Assembly: GCF_023715525.1 (NCBI RefSeq)
Contig: NZ_JAMBOG010000016.1
Location: 1-64,000, forward strand
Source: Kocuria rosea
GTDB taxonomy: Bacteria > Actinomycetota > Actinomycetes > Actinomycetales > Micrococcaceae
Reading direction: 5' to 3'
Length of the DNA stretch: 64,000 bases
In this document: positions 44,370 to 54,265 of the stretch, in pieces
How the letters are laid out: every line of letters begins with the position of its first letter
Position numbering within the stretch: the first letter of the stretch is position 1
Notes under the pieces: model-generated
Databases searched by the model: none
Told to the model about the DNA's origin: nothing
The model's input: only the letters and a program-made list of their open reading frames with translations
Program-made: the position numbers and the translations under genes

Positions 44370-44516
44370 GTGCGCAACCTCCTGAGCATCTCCGGGCGCA
44401 CCCCGGAGAAGGAGGTGCGCGCGCACCGGCCGCCCGTCACGGAGCCCACCGAGGAGCAGCGCCGGGACCACCTCGACAGCGCCCGGTTCGGCCGGATCTC
44501 CCACGCCCGCCACTGA
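44370..44516 (+). CDS. Small basic hypothetical protein (48 residues)
   Basis: A GTG at 44370 follows GGAAGGA with good spacing and opens a 49-codon frame: RNLLSISGRTPEKE, then an Arg/Glu-rich middle, ending FGRISHARH. Codon third positions are GC-rich as in real genes. It carries no recognised domain. It may be the last gene of the gal transcript or independent. Confidence 0.5.
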   Translation: MRNLLSISGRTPEKEVRAHRPPVTEPTEEQRRDHLDSARFGRISHARH

Positions 44517-44581
44517 CCCCGGCCCCTGACCCCGGCCACCCCGCGGGCCTGCTCGCGGCGGCCCGGCCGCCCGGCGGCTTG

Positions 44582-44587
44582 TAGCCT
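44582..44587 (+). promoter_or_regulatory. -10 box of trhO (leaderless)
   Basis: TAGCCT is followed by GGAGCC and the GTG at 44594. Confidence 0.5.
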
Positions 44588-44593
44588 GGAGCC

Positions 44594-45541
44594 GTGGCCC
44601 AGCACCGGATCGTCCTGCATTACGTCTTCACGCCCCTCCCCGACCCCGCTGCGGTCGTGCTCTGGCAGCGCGCGCTGTGCGAGAGCCTGGGCCTGCGCGG
44701 GCGGATCCTCGTCTCGCCGCACGGGCTCAACGGCACCGTCGGCGGGGAGGTCGGCGCGGTCAAGCAGTACGTGCGCACCACCCGCTCCTACCCCGGCTTC
44801 CGGGACACGGTGTTCAAGTGGTCGGAGGGCTCCGCGGAGGACTTCCCGCGGCTGTCGGTGAAGCAGCGCGACGAGCTGGTCTCCTTCGGCGCGCCCGGGG
44901 AGCTCGAGGTCGACGAGCACGGCGTGGTCGGCGGCGGCACCCGGCTCAGCCCCGCGCAGCTCGACGCGCTGGTGGCCGAGCGGGGCGACGACGTCGTCCT
45001 CTTCGACGGCCGCAACGCCTACGAGGCCCGGATCGGCCGCTTCCGCGGCGCGGTGGTCCCGGACGTGGCGCACACCCGCGACTTCGTCGCCGAGCTGGAC
45101 TCCGGCCGCTACGACGAGCTCAAGACCCGCCCCGTGGTCACCTACTGCACCGGCGGGATCCGCTGCGAGGTGCTCTCGGCGCTGATGCGCCGGCGCGGCT
45201 TCGAGGAGGTCTACCAGCTGGACGGCGGCATCGTGGAGTACGGCCGCGAGCGCGGGGACCGGGGCCTGTGGGAGGGCTCCGTGTACGTCTTCGACCGGCG
45301 CATGCACCTGGAGTTCTCGCCCGACGCCGCGACCCCCGGCCGGTGCGAGCGCTGCGACGCCCCCGCCCACCGCTTCGTCAACTGTGCGGACCCCGCCTGC
45401 CGCGCGCTGGTGCTCGCCTGCCCGGCCTGCCTCGCGGAACAGCCCGAGCTCACGTGCCCGCACGGGTGCACCCCCGCAGTCGCGTCCCCGGGCGTGCTCC
45501 TGGGCGCGACCGCGCCGGCCGGCGGGGCGGTGCGCCGATGA
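44594..45541 (+). CDS. trhO: tRNA uridine(34) hydroxylase, rhodanese-like
   Basis: The 315-residue YceA/TrhO protein has an N-terminal acylphosphatase-like domain ([16 protein letters not shown]), then a rhodanese domain with active-site Cys in [12 protein letters not shown] and the [11 protein letters not shown] region. The C-terminal zinc-binding segment has many cysteines ([20 protein letters not shown]). It adds oxygen to C5 of wobble uridine in certain tRNAs. The stop overlaps the methyltransferase start. Confidence 0.92.
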   Translation: MAQHRIVLHYVFTPLPDPAAVVLWQRALCESLGLRGRILVSPHGLNGTVGGEVGAVKQYVRTTRSYPGFRDTVFKWSEGSAEDFPRLSVKQRDELVSFGAPGELEVDEHGVVGGGTRLSPAQLDALVAERGDDVVLFDGRNAYEARIGRFRGAVVPDVAHTRDFVAELDSGRYDELKTRPVVTYCTGGIRCEVLSALMRRRGFEEVYQLDGGIVEYGRERGDRGLWEGSVYVFDRRMHLEFSPDAATPGRCERCDAPAHRFVNCADPACRALVLACPACLAEQPELTCPHGCTPAVASPGVLLGATAPAGGAVRR

Positions 45542-47205
45542 CCGCGCAGGAGGGGCCCGGGGTGCCCGAGTTCGCCCGTGTGCCCGACGCCCCGGCCTCC
45601 GACGACCCGCCCCTGCTGGCGGCCCTGCAGGACGCCCTGCGCCAGGCCGGGTTCACCCACGACCGCGTCGCGGCGCTGCTGGGGGACGCCGCCGCGGCGG
45701 CGCTCGGACGCGACCAGGCCGTGCCCGCGCTGCGGGTGCTCGAGCCGCTGCTGGCGGCGCCCGGGCAGACGCCGGGGGAGGCGCCGGAGCAGGACCGCGC
45801 CCTGGCCGTCGTCGTCGTGCTGTTCCTGCTGGGGCGCACCGTCCCCGAGGAGGTGCTCGCGCGGGCCCTGGCGCCCGTGACGCCGGAGCAGCTGGTGGCC
45901 CTGGGCCTCGTGGAGCGCACCGGGGCCGGGCTGCGCTCCACCGTCGACCTGCGCCCCCACGCCGCCGACGACGGGACGGAGCTGTACGTGGCGAGCGATC
46001 TCGGCGCGTCCCAGCGGCCCGGCGTGCTGCGCCACGACCACGTGCTGGGCATCGGGGAGGCCTCCCTGACCCTGGCCCAGACGACGGACCGGCGCCCCGT
46101 CGGCCGCGCCCTCGACCTCGGCACCGGCTGCGGCATCCAGACGTTCCACCTCCTCGCCCACGCCCAGCACGTCACCGCCACGGACGTCTCGGACCGGGCG
46201 CTCGGCTTCACCCGGTTCAACCTGCTGCTCAACGCCGCCGCCCTGGGGATCGACCCGGACCGGCTCGGCGAGCGCGTGAGCCTGCGCAGGGGCTCCCTGC
46301 TGGAGCCCGTGCAGGGCGAGGAGTACGACCTCGTGGTCTCCAACCCGCCCTTCGTCATCACCCCGCGGCCCGCCGGCGAGAACCCGCAGGAACGCTTCAC
46401 CTACCGGGACGGGGGCCTGCCGGGGGACCGGATCGTCGCCGACCTGGTGCGCGGGCTGCCGGGTGTGCTGGCCCCCGGCGGCACCGCCCACCTGCTCGGC
46501 AACTGGGAGGTCCCGGCGGACGCGGGGGACGACGCGCCCGTGGCCGACCGGTGGATGCGCCGGCCCGGGAGCTGGGTGCCCGCGGAGATCGACACGTGGT
46601 GGGTGCAGCGGGAGGTCCTCCCGCCGGAGGAGTACGCGGAGACCTGGCTGCGCGACGCCTCGGAGTCCCGCGACCCCGAGCACTACGAACGCGCCTACCG
46701 CGCCTACCTCGACGACTTCGCCGCCCGCGGGGTCGAGGCCGTCGGCTTCGGGATGATCCGCCTGCGCCGCCCTGCCCGGCCCCGCCCGGAGGGAGCGCTG
46801 CGCCGGTTCGAGCACGTCCCGCACCCCGTCCAGCAGCCGCTCGCCCCGGCGCTGGCGGCCACGTGGGCGCGAGAGGACTGGCTCGCGCAGCATCCCGGGG
46901 ACTGGCTGGACGCCCACCTCGTCGCGCCCGAGGACGTCACCGAGGAGCGCCACCAGCGCCCCGGCGCCGAGCACCCGGGGGTGATCCTGCTGCGCCAGGG
47001 GGCGGGCCTGCGCCGGACCGTGGTGCTCTCCAGCGAGGCGGCCGGCTTCGCGGGCGCCTGCGACGGGGAGCTCACCGCCCGGCAGATCCTCGGCGCGCTC
47101 GCGGCGCTGCTCGGCTGGGCCGGCGACGAGCAGCAGCGGCTGACCGAGGAGGTCCGCCACCTCGTCGTCGACGGCTTCCTGGTGCCGGCGGACCCGGCGG
47201 CGTAA
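45538..47205 (+). CDS. Class I methyltransferase with actinobacterial N- and C-terminal domains
   Basis: The 555-residue protein has an N-terminal helical/winged domain (about 1-150, DUF7059-like), a SAM-binding core with [11 protein letters not shown] and the VVSNPPFV catalytic motif, and a C-terminal domain of about 170 residues. NPPF/Y motifs mark N-methylation of amides or bases (HemK, RsmC-type), so a ribosomal RNA, DNA or protein target is possible. The family is widespread in actinobacteria without a known substrate. Coupled by ATGA to trhO, which may hint at a translation-related role. Confidence 0.85.
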   Translation: MTAQEGPGVPEFARVPDAPASDDPPLLAALQDALRQAGFTHDRVAALLGDAAAAALGRDQAVPALRVLEPLLAAPGQTPGEAPEQDRALAVVVVLFLLGRTVPEEVLARALAPVTPEQLVALGLVERTGAGLRSTVDLRPHAADDGTELYVASDLGASQRPGVLRHDHVLGIGEASLTLAQTTDRRPVGRALDLGTGCGIQTFHLLAHAQHVTATDVSDRALGFTRFNLLLNAAALGIDPDRLGERVSLRRGSLLEPVQGEEYDLVVSNPPFVITPRPAGENPQERFTYRDGGLPGDRIVADLVRGLPGVLAPGGTAHLLGNWEVPADAGDDAPVADRWMRRPGSWVPAEIDTWWVQREVLPPEEYAETWLRDASESRDPEHYERAYRAYLDDFAARGVEAVGFGMIRLRRPARPRPEGALRRFEHVPHPVQQPLAPALAATWAREDWLAQHPGDWLDAHLVAPEDVTEERHQRPGAEHPGVILLRQGAGLRRTVVLSSEAAGFAGACDGELTARQILGALAALLGWAGDEQQRLTEEVRHLVVDGFLVPADPAA

Positions 47206-47264
47206 CAGTCGTTACCGGGGCGTAGGAAGGGTGCGCCGCGGGCGCCGGGTGGAAGACTGGGACC

Positions 47265-47702
47265 ATGAGCATCGGCGAGAACCTCAACCCCATCAAGACC
47301 CTCGACCGCGACACCGTCTGGCAGCTGCTGGAGAAGCACCCCTACGGCCGCCTGGCCGTCGAGGCGGCCGGCCTCGTGGACATCTTCCCGGTGAACTACG
47401 TCGTCCACCAGCACAAGATCTACTTCCGCACGGCCCAGGGGTCCAAGCTCTCCAGCCTCATCGTCAACGACCAGGTCGCCTTCGAGATCGACGAGCTCTC
47501 CGAGGACCACGTGGTGCGCTCCGTCGTGGTCCACGGCAAGGCCCGCCGGCTCGAGACGCGGGCAGAGATCGACGCCGCGGAGGAGCTGGGCCTGAAGGCC
47601 TGGGCGCCCACGCTCAAGTACAACTTCGTGGTCATCGACGTGGAGACCGCCACGGGCCGGGAGTTCACGATCGCGGACGAGCCCGAGCGCTTCGCCTACT
47701 GA
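47265..47702 (+). CDS. Pyridoxamine 5'-phosphate oxidase-like flavin/F420-type protein
   Basis: The 145-residue split-barrel protein has VWQLLEKHPYGRLAV, IFPVNYVVHQHKIYFRT and VVRSVVVHGKARRLE, typical of PNPOx-like proteins in actinobacteria that bind FMN, F420 or haem. The cofactor and substrate cannot be assigned. The ATG at 47265 lies 6 bases past AAGACT, suggesting a leaderless start. A hairpin follows the gene. Confidence 0.85.
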   Translation: MSIGENLNPIKTLDRDTVWQLLEKHPYGRLAVEAAGLVDIFPVNYVVHQHKIYFRTAQGSKLSSLIVNDQVAFEIDELSEDHVVRSVVVHGKARRLETRAEIDAAEELGLKAWAPTLKYNFVVIDVETATGREFTIADEPERFAY

Positions 47703-47714
47703 GGCCCCGCCCGC

Positions 47715-47736
47715 CCGCCCGTCCCGGAACGGGCGG
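47715..47736 (+). terminator. GC hairpin after the PNPOx-like gene
   Basis: CCGCCCGT (47715-47722), loop CCCGGA and ACGGGCGG (47729-47736) form an 8-bp stem 12 bases after the stop. Confidence 0.6.
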
Positions 47737-47900
47737 AGCGCGAGGGGCGGGCCGGGTCCTGGCCTCCACCGTGTCCGCCGGGGCGCGAGCGTTCGCGGCG
47801 GTCCGCGTTATGGTGGAGCGCAACAACGGGCGAGACCTCCGCCCGCCCGACGTCCAGCAGCGCCGCGGCCCGTGCACCACGGACCGCAGCAAGGAGTACC

Positions 47901-50729
47901 GTGCCAACGAAGGCCACCCAGAGCCCGGGAACGGGCAAGAGCCTGCTCATCGTGGAGTCCCCGTCCAAGGTCAAGACCATCGCCGGGTACCTCGGCGACG
48001 CCTACGAGGTCGAGTCCTCCATGGGGCACATCCGCGACCTCCCGCAGCCCTCCGAGCTGCCGACGGAGCTCAAGAAGGGGCCCTACGGCAAGTTCGCAGT
48101 GGACGTGGAGCACGGCTTCGAGCCCTACTACGTGGTCAACCCGGACAAGAAGAAGAAGGTCACGGAGCTCAAGCGCAAGCTCAAGGACGCGGACGCCCTC
48201 TACCTCGCCACCGACGGCGACCGCGAGGGCGAGGCCATCGCGTGGCACCTGCTGGAGGTGCTCAAGCCCAAGGTCCCGGTCTACCGGCTGACCTTCCCCG
48301 AGATCACCCGCGAGGCCATCGAGCGCGCGTTCGGCGAGCTGCGGGAGCTCGACCAGGACCTCGTGGACGCGCAGGAGACCCGGCGCATCCTCGACCGCCT
48401 CTACGGCTACGAGATCTCCCCGGTGCTGTGGCGCAAGATCGCCTCCGGCCTGTCCGCGGGCCGCGTCCAGTCCGTGGCCACCCGTCTGGTGGTCGAGCGG
48501 GAGCGCCAGCGCATGGCGTTCGTCGCCGCCGACTACTGGGACCTCAGCGGCAGCTTCGCCCGCGCCCACGGCGAGGACGCCGGCGTGGCCTTCACCGCCC
48601 GGATCTCCTCCGTGGACGGGCGGCGCGTGGCCGGGGGCAAGGACTTCGGCGACGACGGCGTGCTCCGCGGCGACCCGTCGCGGCTGGTGCACCTGGACGA
48701 GCAGGCCGCCCGGGAGCTGGCCGCCGGCCTGGAGCGGGCGGCGTTCGCGGTCCGCTCCCTGGAGACCAAGCCCTACACCCGGCGCCCCGCGGCCCCGTTC
48801 ACGACCTCCACGCTGCAGCAGGAGGCCGCCCGTAAGCTGCGCTTCACGTCCCGCACCACCATGCAGGTCGCGCAGAAGCTGTACGAGAACGGCTACATCA
48901 CCTACATGCGCACCGACTCCGTGGCGCTGTCCGACCAGGCGGTCACGGCCGCCCGGCGGCAGGCCGCGGAACTCTACGGCGGCGACTTCGTGCCCTCCGC
49001 CCCCCGCGTCTACACCTCCAAGTCGAAGAACGCGCAGGAGGCCCACGAGGCCGTGCGCCCGGCCGGGGACTCGTTCCGCACCCCCGCCCAGGTCCGCGGG
49101 GAGCTCTCCGCCGACGCGTTCAAGCTCTACGAGCTGATCTGGAAGCGCACCGTCGCCTCCCAGATGGCCGACGCCAAGGGCTCCACGGCCACGGTCCGCC
49201 TCGGGGCGACGTCCTCGACCGGGCGGGACGCCGAGTTCTCCGCCTCCGGCACCGTCATCACGTTCCGCGGCTTCCTGGCCGCCTACGAGGAGGGCCGCGA
49301 CGAGGACCCCGCCGACGGCAAGGACGGCAAGGACGGGGACAAGCGGCTGCCGCGGATGAGCGAGGGCGACGCCCTGGCCGCCGAGGAGGTCCGCGCCGAC
49401 GGGCACCGCACCTCCCCGCCGCCGCGCTACACCGAGGCGTCCCTCGTGAAGGCCCTCGACGAGCTGGGCATCGGGCGCCCCTCGACCTACGCGGCCGTGA
49501 TCTCCACGATCATGGACCGCGGCTACGTCCGGGTCCGCGGCTCCGCGCTGATCCCCTCCTGGACGGCGTTCTCCGTGGTGCGCCTGCTCGAGGAGCACTT
49601 CTCCGACTACGTGGACTACGACTTCACCGCGGAGATGGAGGAGGGCCTGGACCGCATCGCCCGCGGCGAGGAGGACTCCACCGACTGGCTCCAGGAGTTC
49701 TACTTCGGCGCCCAGGGCCACGAGAACGGGCTCAAGCCCATCGTGGACGACCTCGGCGAGATCGACGCGCGCGCGATCAACTCGATCCCCGTGACCGAGG
49801 ACATCACCCTGCGCGTCGGGAAGTTCGGCCCCTACCTGGAGACCTCCGGGTCGGTGGACCCGGAGACCGGGGAGATCGCCGAGCCGGTGCGCGCCAACGT
49901 GCCGGAGGACCTCGCCCCGGACGAGCTGACCGCCGAGAAGGCCCGCGAGCTCATCGAGACGGGCAGAGCCGACGGCCGGGAGCTCGGCCGGGACCCGGAG
50001 AGCGGCCGCACGATCGTGGCGAAGGACGGCCGCTACGGGCCCTACGTCACCGAGGTGATCCCCGAGCCGACCGCCGAGGAGCTCGCCGCCCAGCCGGTCG
50101 AGTACTACAAGAACGGCAAGCCCAAGCCCCCGAAGAAGCCGGTAAAGGCCAAGCCCCGCACGGGCTCCCTGCTGTCCTCCATGAGCCTGCAGGACGTCAC
50201 CCTCGAGGACGCGCTGAAGATCCTGTCCCTGCCGCGGGTGCTCGGCACCGCCCCGGACGGCGAGGAGATCACGGTGCAGAACGGGCGCTTCGGCCCGTAC
50301 CTGAAGAAGGGCACGGACTCCCGGTCCCTGCAGTCGGAGGAGCAGCTGTTCACGGTCACCCTCGACGAGGCGCTGGCGATCTACGCCCAGCCCAAGCAGC
50401 GCGGGCGGGGCACGGCCAAGCCCCCGCTCGCGGACCTGGGCGCCGACCCCATCACGGAGCGGCCCATGGTGATCAAGGACGGCCGCTTCGGGCCGTACGT
50501 CACCGACGGCGAGACGAACGTGACGGTCCCGCGCTCCGAGACGATCGAGCAGATCACCCCGGAGCGGGCCAGCCAGCTGCTCGCGGAGAAGCGCGCCAAG
50601 GGCCCGGCGCCCAAGAAGACGGCGCGCACCGCGGCGGCCGCCCCCGCGGCCCGGAAGACGCCCGCCAAGAAGTCCTCCGCCACGAAGCCGGCCGCCAAGA
50701 AGCCCGCCCGGGCCGGGACCCAGGGCTGA
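47901..50729 (+). CDS. topA: DNA topoisomerase I (type IA)
   Basis: The 942-residue enzyme has a Toprim domain with VESPSKVKTIAGYLG and DGDREGEAIAWHL, the core with catalytic Tyr335 in GYITYMRTDSV, and a C-terminal domain of repeats of the kind NGRFGPYLKKG and DGRFGPYVTDG, which are actinobacterial C-terminal toprim-associated modules instead of zinc fingers. The tail is very Lys/Ala-rich (KKTART...KPARAG), known to help mycobacterial TopA bind DNA. It relaxes negative supercoils. AAGGAG precedes the GTG at 47901. Confidence 0.97.
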   Translation: MPTKATQSPGTGKSLLIVESPSKVKTIAGYLGDAYEVESSMGHIRDLPQPSELPTELKKGPYGKFAVDVEHGFEPYYVVNPDKKKKVTELKRKLKDADALYLATDGDREGEAIAWHLLEVLKPKVPVYRLTFPEITREAIERAFGELRELDQDLVDAQETRRILDRLYGYEISPVLWRKIASGLSAGRVQSVATRLVVERERQRMAFVAADYWDLSGSFARAHGEDAGVAFTARISSVDGRRVAGGKDFGDDGVLRGDPSRLVHLDEQAARELAAGLERAAFAVRSLETKPYTRRPAAPFTTSTLQQEAARKLRFTSRTTMQVAQKLYENGYITYMRTDSVALSDQAVTAARRQAAELYGGDFVPSAPRVYTSKSKNAQEAHEAVRPAGDSFRTPAQVRGELSADAFKLYELIWKRTVASQMADAKGSTATVRLGATSSTGRDAEFSASGTVITFRGFLAAYEEGRDEDPADGKDGKDGDKRLPRMSEGDALAAEEVRADGHRTSPPPRYTEASLVKALDELGIGRPSTYAAVISTIMDRGYVRVRGSALIPSWTAFSVVRLLEEHFSDYVDYDFTAEMEEGLDRIARGEEDSTDWLQEFYFGAQGHENGLKPIVDDLGEIDARAINSIPVTEDITLRVGKFGPYLETSGSVDPETGEIAEPVRANVPEDLAPDELTAEKARELIETGRADGRELGRDPESGRTIVAKDGRYGPYVTEVIPEPTAEELAAQPVEYYKNGKPKPPKKPVKAKPRTGSLLSSMSLQDVTLEDALKILSLPRVLGTAPDGEEITVQNGRFGPYLKKGTDSRSLQSEEQLFTVTLDEALAIYAQPKQRGRGTAKPPLADLGADPITERPMVIKDGRFGPYVTDGETNVTVPRSETIEQITPERASQLLAEKRAKGPAPKKTARTAAAAPAARKTPAKKSSATKPAAKKPARAGTQG

Positions 50730-50784
50730 GCCGGACGCACGGGCGCGCGCGGACCGGACACGGAACTCGAAGGAGCACCACAGC

Positions 50785-51762
50785 ATGCGGCTCGGAGTCC
50801 TCGACGTCGGATCGAACACCGTCCACCTCCTCCTGCTGGACGTCTACCCGGGCGCGCGCCCGGAGCCGTACGCGTCCCACAAGATGCCCCTCCAGCTCGT
50901 CCAGCACCAGGACGCGCAGGGCAACATCACCGGCACCGGCCGGGACGCCCTGACCGACTTCGTGCTCGAGGCCCGCGACTTCGCGGTCCGGCACGACGCC
51001 GAGGACCTCCTCGCCTTCGCCACCTCGGCGATCCGCGAGGCCGGCAACGGCGCCGAGGTCCTCGACCACGTCCAGGCCCGCTCGGGGGTCACCCTCACGG
51101 AGCTCGCCGGGGACCAGGAGGCCGCCGTCACCTTCTTCGCGGTGCGCCGCTGGTTCGGCTGGGGCGCCGGCACCGTCCTGGACCTCGACATCGGGGGCGG
51201 TTCCTTCGAGATGGCGCTGGGCGACAACGCCCTGCCCAGCGTGGCCGTCTCCGTCCCGCTCGGCGCCGGGCGGCTCACCCGCAGCTTCGTCGCGGGGGAG
51301 CTGCCCACCCCGAAGGAGATGAAGGCGCTGCGCAAGCACGTGCGCGCCGAGCTGCGCCCGGCGGTCGAGAAGGTGCGGGCGGCCGGGCGGCCGACCGTCG
51401 TGGCCGGCACCTCCAAGACCTTCCGCTCCCTCGCCCGGATCTGCGGGGCCGCCCCCTACGCCATGGGACCCTACGTGCGGCGGACCCTGCACGTCGAGGA
51501 CCTGCGGCTGTGGAGCCGCCGGATGGAGGCGATGACCGTGCAGGAGCGCGCCGAGCTGCCCGGCGTCTCGCCGGCCCGGGCCCGGCAGATCCTGGCCGGG
51601 GCCGTGGTGGCCGAGGCGGCCATGGACGCCTACGGCGTCGAGTCCCTGCAGATCTGCCCGTGGGCGCTGCGCGAGGGGCTGATCCTGCGCCGCCTCGACC
51701 AGCTCACGGGCAACGCCGACGTGCGCACCGTGGACCCCCGGCACCTGGTGGGTGCCGCGTGA
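50785..51762 (+). CDS. Ppx/GppA-family exopolyphosphatase
   Basis: The 325-residue ASKHA-fold phosphatase has DVGSNTVHLLLLD (phosphate-1), FATSAIREAGNG, and DIGGGSFEM (phosphate-2). It lacks the C-terminal HD domain of E. coli Ppx, like the short mycobacterial Ppx1, which degrades short polyphosphate. GppA-like (p)ppGpp activity is possible. AAGGAG precedes the ATG. Its stop overlaps the next start. Confidence 0.9.
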   Translation: MRLGVLDVGSNTVHLLLLDVYPGARPEPYASHKMPLQLVQHQDAQGNITGTGRDALTDFVLEARDFAVRHDAEDLLAFATSAIREAGNGAEVLDHVQARSGVTLTELAGDQEAAVTFFAVRRWFGWGAGTVLDLDIGGGSFEMALGDNALPSVAVSVPLGAGRLTRSFVAGELPTPKEMKALRKHVRAELRPAVEKVRAAGRPTVVAGTSKTFRSLARICGAAPYAMGPYVRRTLHVEDLRLWSRRMEAMTVQERAELPGVSPARARQILAGAVVAEAAMDAYGVESLQICPWALREGLILRRLDQLTGNADVRTVDPRHLVGAA

Positions 51763-52634
51763 GCGGGCAGCCGGACGGGCGCCCGGCGGCGGAGGAGCGG
51801 GCGGCGGAGCGCCCGGCCGGACCGGCCGCGGAGCCGTACCGGGCGCACGTGGCGCTGTCCACGAGCTCCCTCTACCCGCTGGGCGTGCCCGAGACCTTCG
51901 AGGCGGCCGTGGAGCTGGGCTACGACAGCGTCGAGGTGCTCGTCACCCACGAGCGGATGAGCCAGCTCACCCACCAGCTGGAGGACCTGGTGCAGCGCCA
52001 CCAGATCCCCATCTCCACGATCCACGCGCCGACCCTGCTGCTGACCCAGCAGGTCTGGGGCAAGTCCTGGACGAAGATCCAGATGGCGGCGAAGCTCACC
52101 GAGCAGGTGGGGGCGGAGGTCGTCGTGGTCCACCCGCCCTTCCGGTGGCAGCGCAAGTACGCCGCGAACTTCGTCGAGGGCGTGCGCGTGGTCTCCGAGG
52201 CCAGCGGCGTGAAGATCTCCGTGGAGAACATGTACCCGTGGCGGGTGCGCGGGCGCGACACCGTCGTCTACGCCCCGCACTACAGCCCGCTGGGGCAGGA
52301 CTACGACTGGGTGACGTGGGACTTCTCCCACGCCGCGACGGCCCGGATGGACTCCCTCGCCGCGATCCGCGAGCTCGGCCCGCGGCTGGGCCACGTGCAC
52401 CTGACGGACGGCTCGGGCGAGACCACCGCGGACGAGCACCTGCTGCCCGGCCACGGGGTGCAGCCGGTCGCCGAGTGCCTCCAGCACCTCGCCGCGACCG
52501 ACTGGCAGGGCGTGGTGGGCGTGGAGGTCTCCACCCGCCGCTCGAAGAGCGCCGAGGAGCGGACCGCGTGGCTCGCCGAGTCCCTGGAGTTCGCCCGCCG
52601 CCACACGACCCCCGTGCCCTCCGCCGAGGGCTGA
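51759..52634 (+). CDS. Xylose-isomerase-like TIM-barrel protein
   Basis: The 291-residue protein belongs to the sugar isomerase/AP endonuclease family 2 fold. Metal-ligand positions are visible: TIHAP, VVHPPF, SVENMY, WDFSHAA, HVHLTDG and VEVSTRR. It directly follows ppx with a 4-base overlap, a pairing known across actinobacteria, and proC comes next. Substrate unknown. About 30 non-conserved Ala/Glu residues precede the barrel. Confidence 0.85.
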   Translation: MSGQPDGRPAAEERAAERPAGPAAEPYRAHVALSTSSLYPLGVPETFEAAVELGYDSVEVLVTHERMSQLTHQLEDLVQRHQIPISTIHAPTLLLTQQVWGKSWTKIQMAAKLTEQVGAEVVVVHPPFRWQRKYAANFVEGVRVVSEASGVKISVENMYPWRVRGRDTVVYAPHYSPLGQDYDWVTWDFSHAATARMDSLAAIRELGPRLGHVHLTDGSGETTADEHLLPGHGVQPVAECLQHLAATDWQGVVGVEVSTRRSKSAEERTAWLAESLEFARRHTTPVPSAEG

Positions 52635-52742
52635 CCGCACCCGCCCGGGACGGCCGCCCCGCCGCCGGGCCCCACCACGCCACCCGTGACAGGCCCACGA
52701 CATGCCGATGACCTCGTCACGACACCACCCCGAGAGGACCCC

Positions 52743-53579
52743 ATGACCCCCGTGCTCGCCTTCCTGGGCTGCGGCTCCATGAACGGATCGATCCTGCGGG
52801 GGGTGCTGGCCTCCGGGGTGCCCGTGGACCGGGTCCGGGCCACCGTGCGCTCCGCGGAGAGCGCCCGCCGCCTCGAGGAGCAGACCGGTGTGCGCGCCTC
52901 CGTCACCGGCGAGGACCCCGAGGCCAACCGCACCGCCGCCCGGGAGGCCGACGTCGTCCTGCTGGGCGTCAAGCCCGTCGGGATCCTCGACCTCGCCCGC
53001 GAGATCGCCCCGGCCCTGCGGCCGGGCACGGTGGTGGCCTCCGTCGCCGCGGGGATCTCCGTCGCCGCCCTGGAGCGGGCCCTGCCCGCCGGCCAGCCGG
53101 TGGTGCGCACCATGCCCAACACGCCCTCCAGCGTGGGCCGCGGCGTGGTTTCCGTGACCCCGGGCGCCGCCGCGGGCCCCGACCAGACCGCGGTCGTGCG
53201 CGGGGTGCTGGAGGCCGTGGGGACCGTCGTCGAGGTCCCCGAGGAGCAGGTCGACGCCGTCACCGGGATCTCCGGCTCCGGGCCCGCCTACGTCTTCCTC
53301 CTCGCCGAGGCCCTCCAGCAGGCGGGGGAGCGGATGGGCCTGCCTCCCGAGGTCGCCCGGGTGCTCGCCCGCGAGACCGTCTCCGGGGCGGGGGAGCTGC
53401 TGCGCCCGCAGGACGCGGACCCCGCCGGCCTGCGCCGGGCGGTCACGAGCCCCAAGGGCACCACCGACCGGGCGATCCGCACGTTCCGGGAGAACGGCTT
53501 CGAGGACCTCGTCGCCCGGGCCGCGCAGGCCTCCGCGGACCGCTCCGCCGAGCTGACCCGGGAGCTCAGCGGCGACTGA
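52743..53579 (+). CDS. proC: Pyrroline-5-carboxylate reductase
   Basis: The 278-residue enzyme has the Rossmann start FLGCGSMNGSIL, VVLLGVKPV, VVRTMPNTPSSVGRG, GISGSGPAYVF and the signature TSPKGTTDRAI. It makes proline from pyrroline-5-carboxylate with NADPH. GAGAGGA precedes the ATG. It converges with the potassium regulator gene, 17 bases apart. Confidence 0.95.
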   Translation: MTPVLAFLGCGSMNGSILRGVLASGVPVDRVRATVRSAESARRLEEQTGVRASVTGEDPEANRTAAREADVVLLGVKPVGILDLAREIAPALRPGTVVASVAAGISVAALERALPAGQPVVRTMPNTPSSVGRGVVSVTPGAAAGPDQTAVVRGVLEAVGTVVEVPEEQVDAVTGISGSGPAYVFLLAEALQQAGERMGLPPEVARVLARETVSGAGELLRPQDADPAGLRRAVTSPKGTTDRAIRTFRENGFEDLVARAAQASADRSAELTRELSGD

Positions 53580-53596
53580 GCGCCGCGCCCCCAGGC

Positions 53597-54265
53597 TCAG
53601 GGGCGGGACGCGAAGCGCTCGATGAGGTCCACGTGCCCGGAGACGATCAGCAGGTCCCGGGACGTCACCTTCGTCTCGGGGCGGGCGTAGGTGAAGTCCT
53701 CGCCCGGGGACTTCACCCCCACCACGGTCACGCCGTACTTCGCCCGGACGTTGGACTCGCCCAGCGTGAAGCCCTGGACCTCCCGCGGCGGATACATCTT
53801 GACGATCGCGAAGTCGTCGTCGAACTCGATGTAGTCCAGCAGGCGCCCGGAGACCAGGTGGGCGGTGCGCCGGCCCGCGTCCGCCTCCGGGAAGATCACG
53901 TGGTGGGCGCCGATGCGGGAGAGGATCTTGCCGTGGGAGGGGGTGATCGCCTTCGCCCAGATCCGGCTCACCCCGAGGTCCACGAGGTTCGCCGTGATCA
54001 GCACGCTGGACTCGATGGAGGTGCCGACGCCGACCACGGCGGAGCTGAACTCGGCGGCGCCGAGCTGGTGCAGGGCGTCGATGTCCGTGGCCTCCGCCTC
54101 GACCACGTGGGTGAGCTGGCCCGCGAGCTTCTGCACCAGCTGCGGGTCCCGCTCCACGCCCAGGACCTCCCGGCCCTGCCGGGCCAGCTGGAGGGCCGTG
54201 GCGGTGCCGAAGCGGCCCAGCCCGATCACCATGACCGGGACGTTGTGCGCGGGGTGCTCAGCCAA
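53597..54265 (-). CDS. KtrA/TrkA-type potassium-uptake regulator (RCK)
   Basis: The 222-residue protein has an NAD(H)/ATP-binding RCK-N domain starting MVIGLGRFGTATALQLAR and a TrkA-C domain from about residue 140. It gates the TrkH/KtrB-type pore in response to nucleotides. A TTG at 54265 is the best start; it overlaps the pore gene by 8 bases and GAGGAAAGG lies upstream. Confidence 0.92.
   Translation of the reverse strand: MAEHPAHNVPVMVIGLGRFGTATALQLARQGREVLGVERDPQLVQKLAGQLTHVVEAEATDIDALHQLGAAEFSSAVVGVGTSIESSVLITANLVDLGVSRIWAKAITPSHGKILSRIGAHHVIFPEADAGRRTAHLVSGRLLDYIEFDDDFAIVKMYPPREVQGFTLGESNVRAKYGVTVVGVKSPGEDFTYARPETKVTSRDLLIVSGHVDLIERFASRP

Noticed and set aside
47808-50819. Thousand-codon minus-strand frame opposite topA
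   Set aside because: Mirror of a real topoisomerase gene; no recognisable protein pattern.
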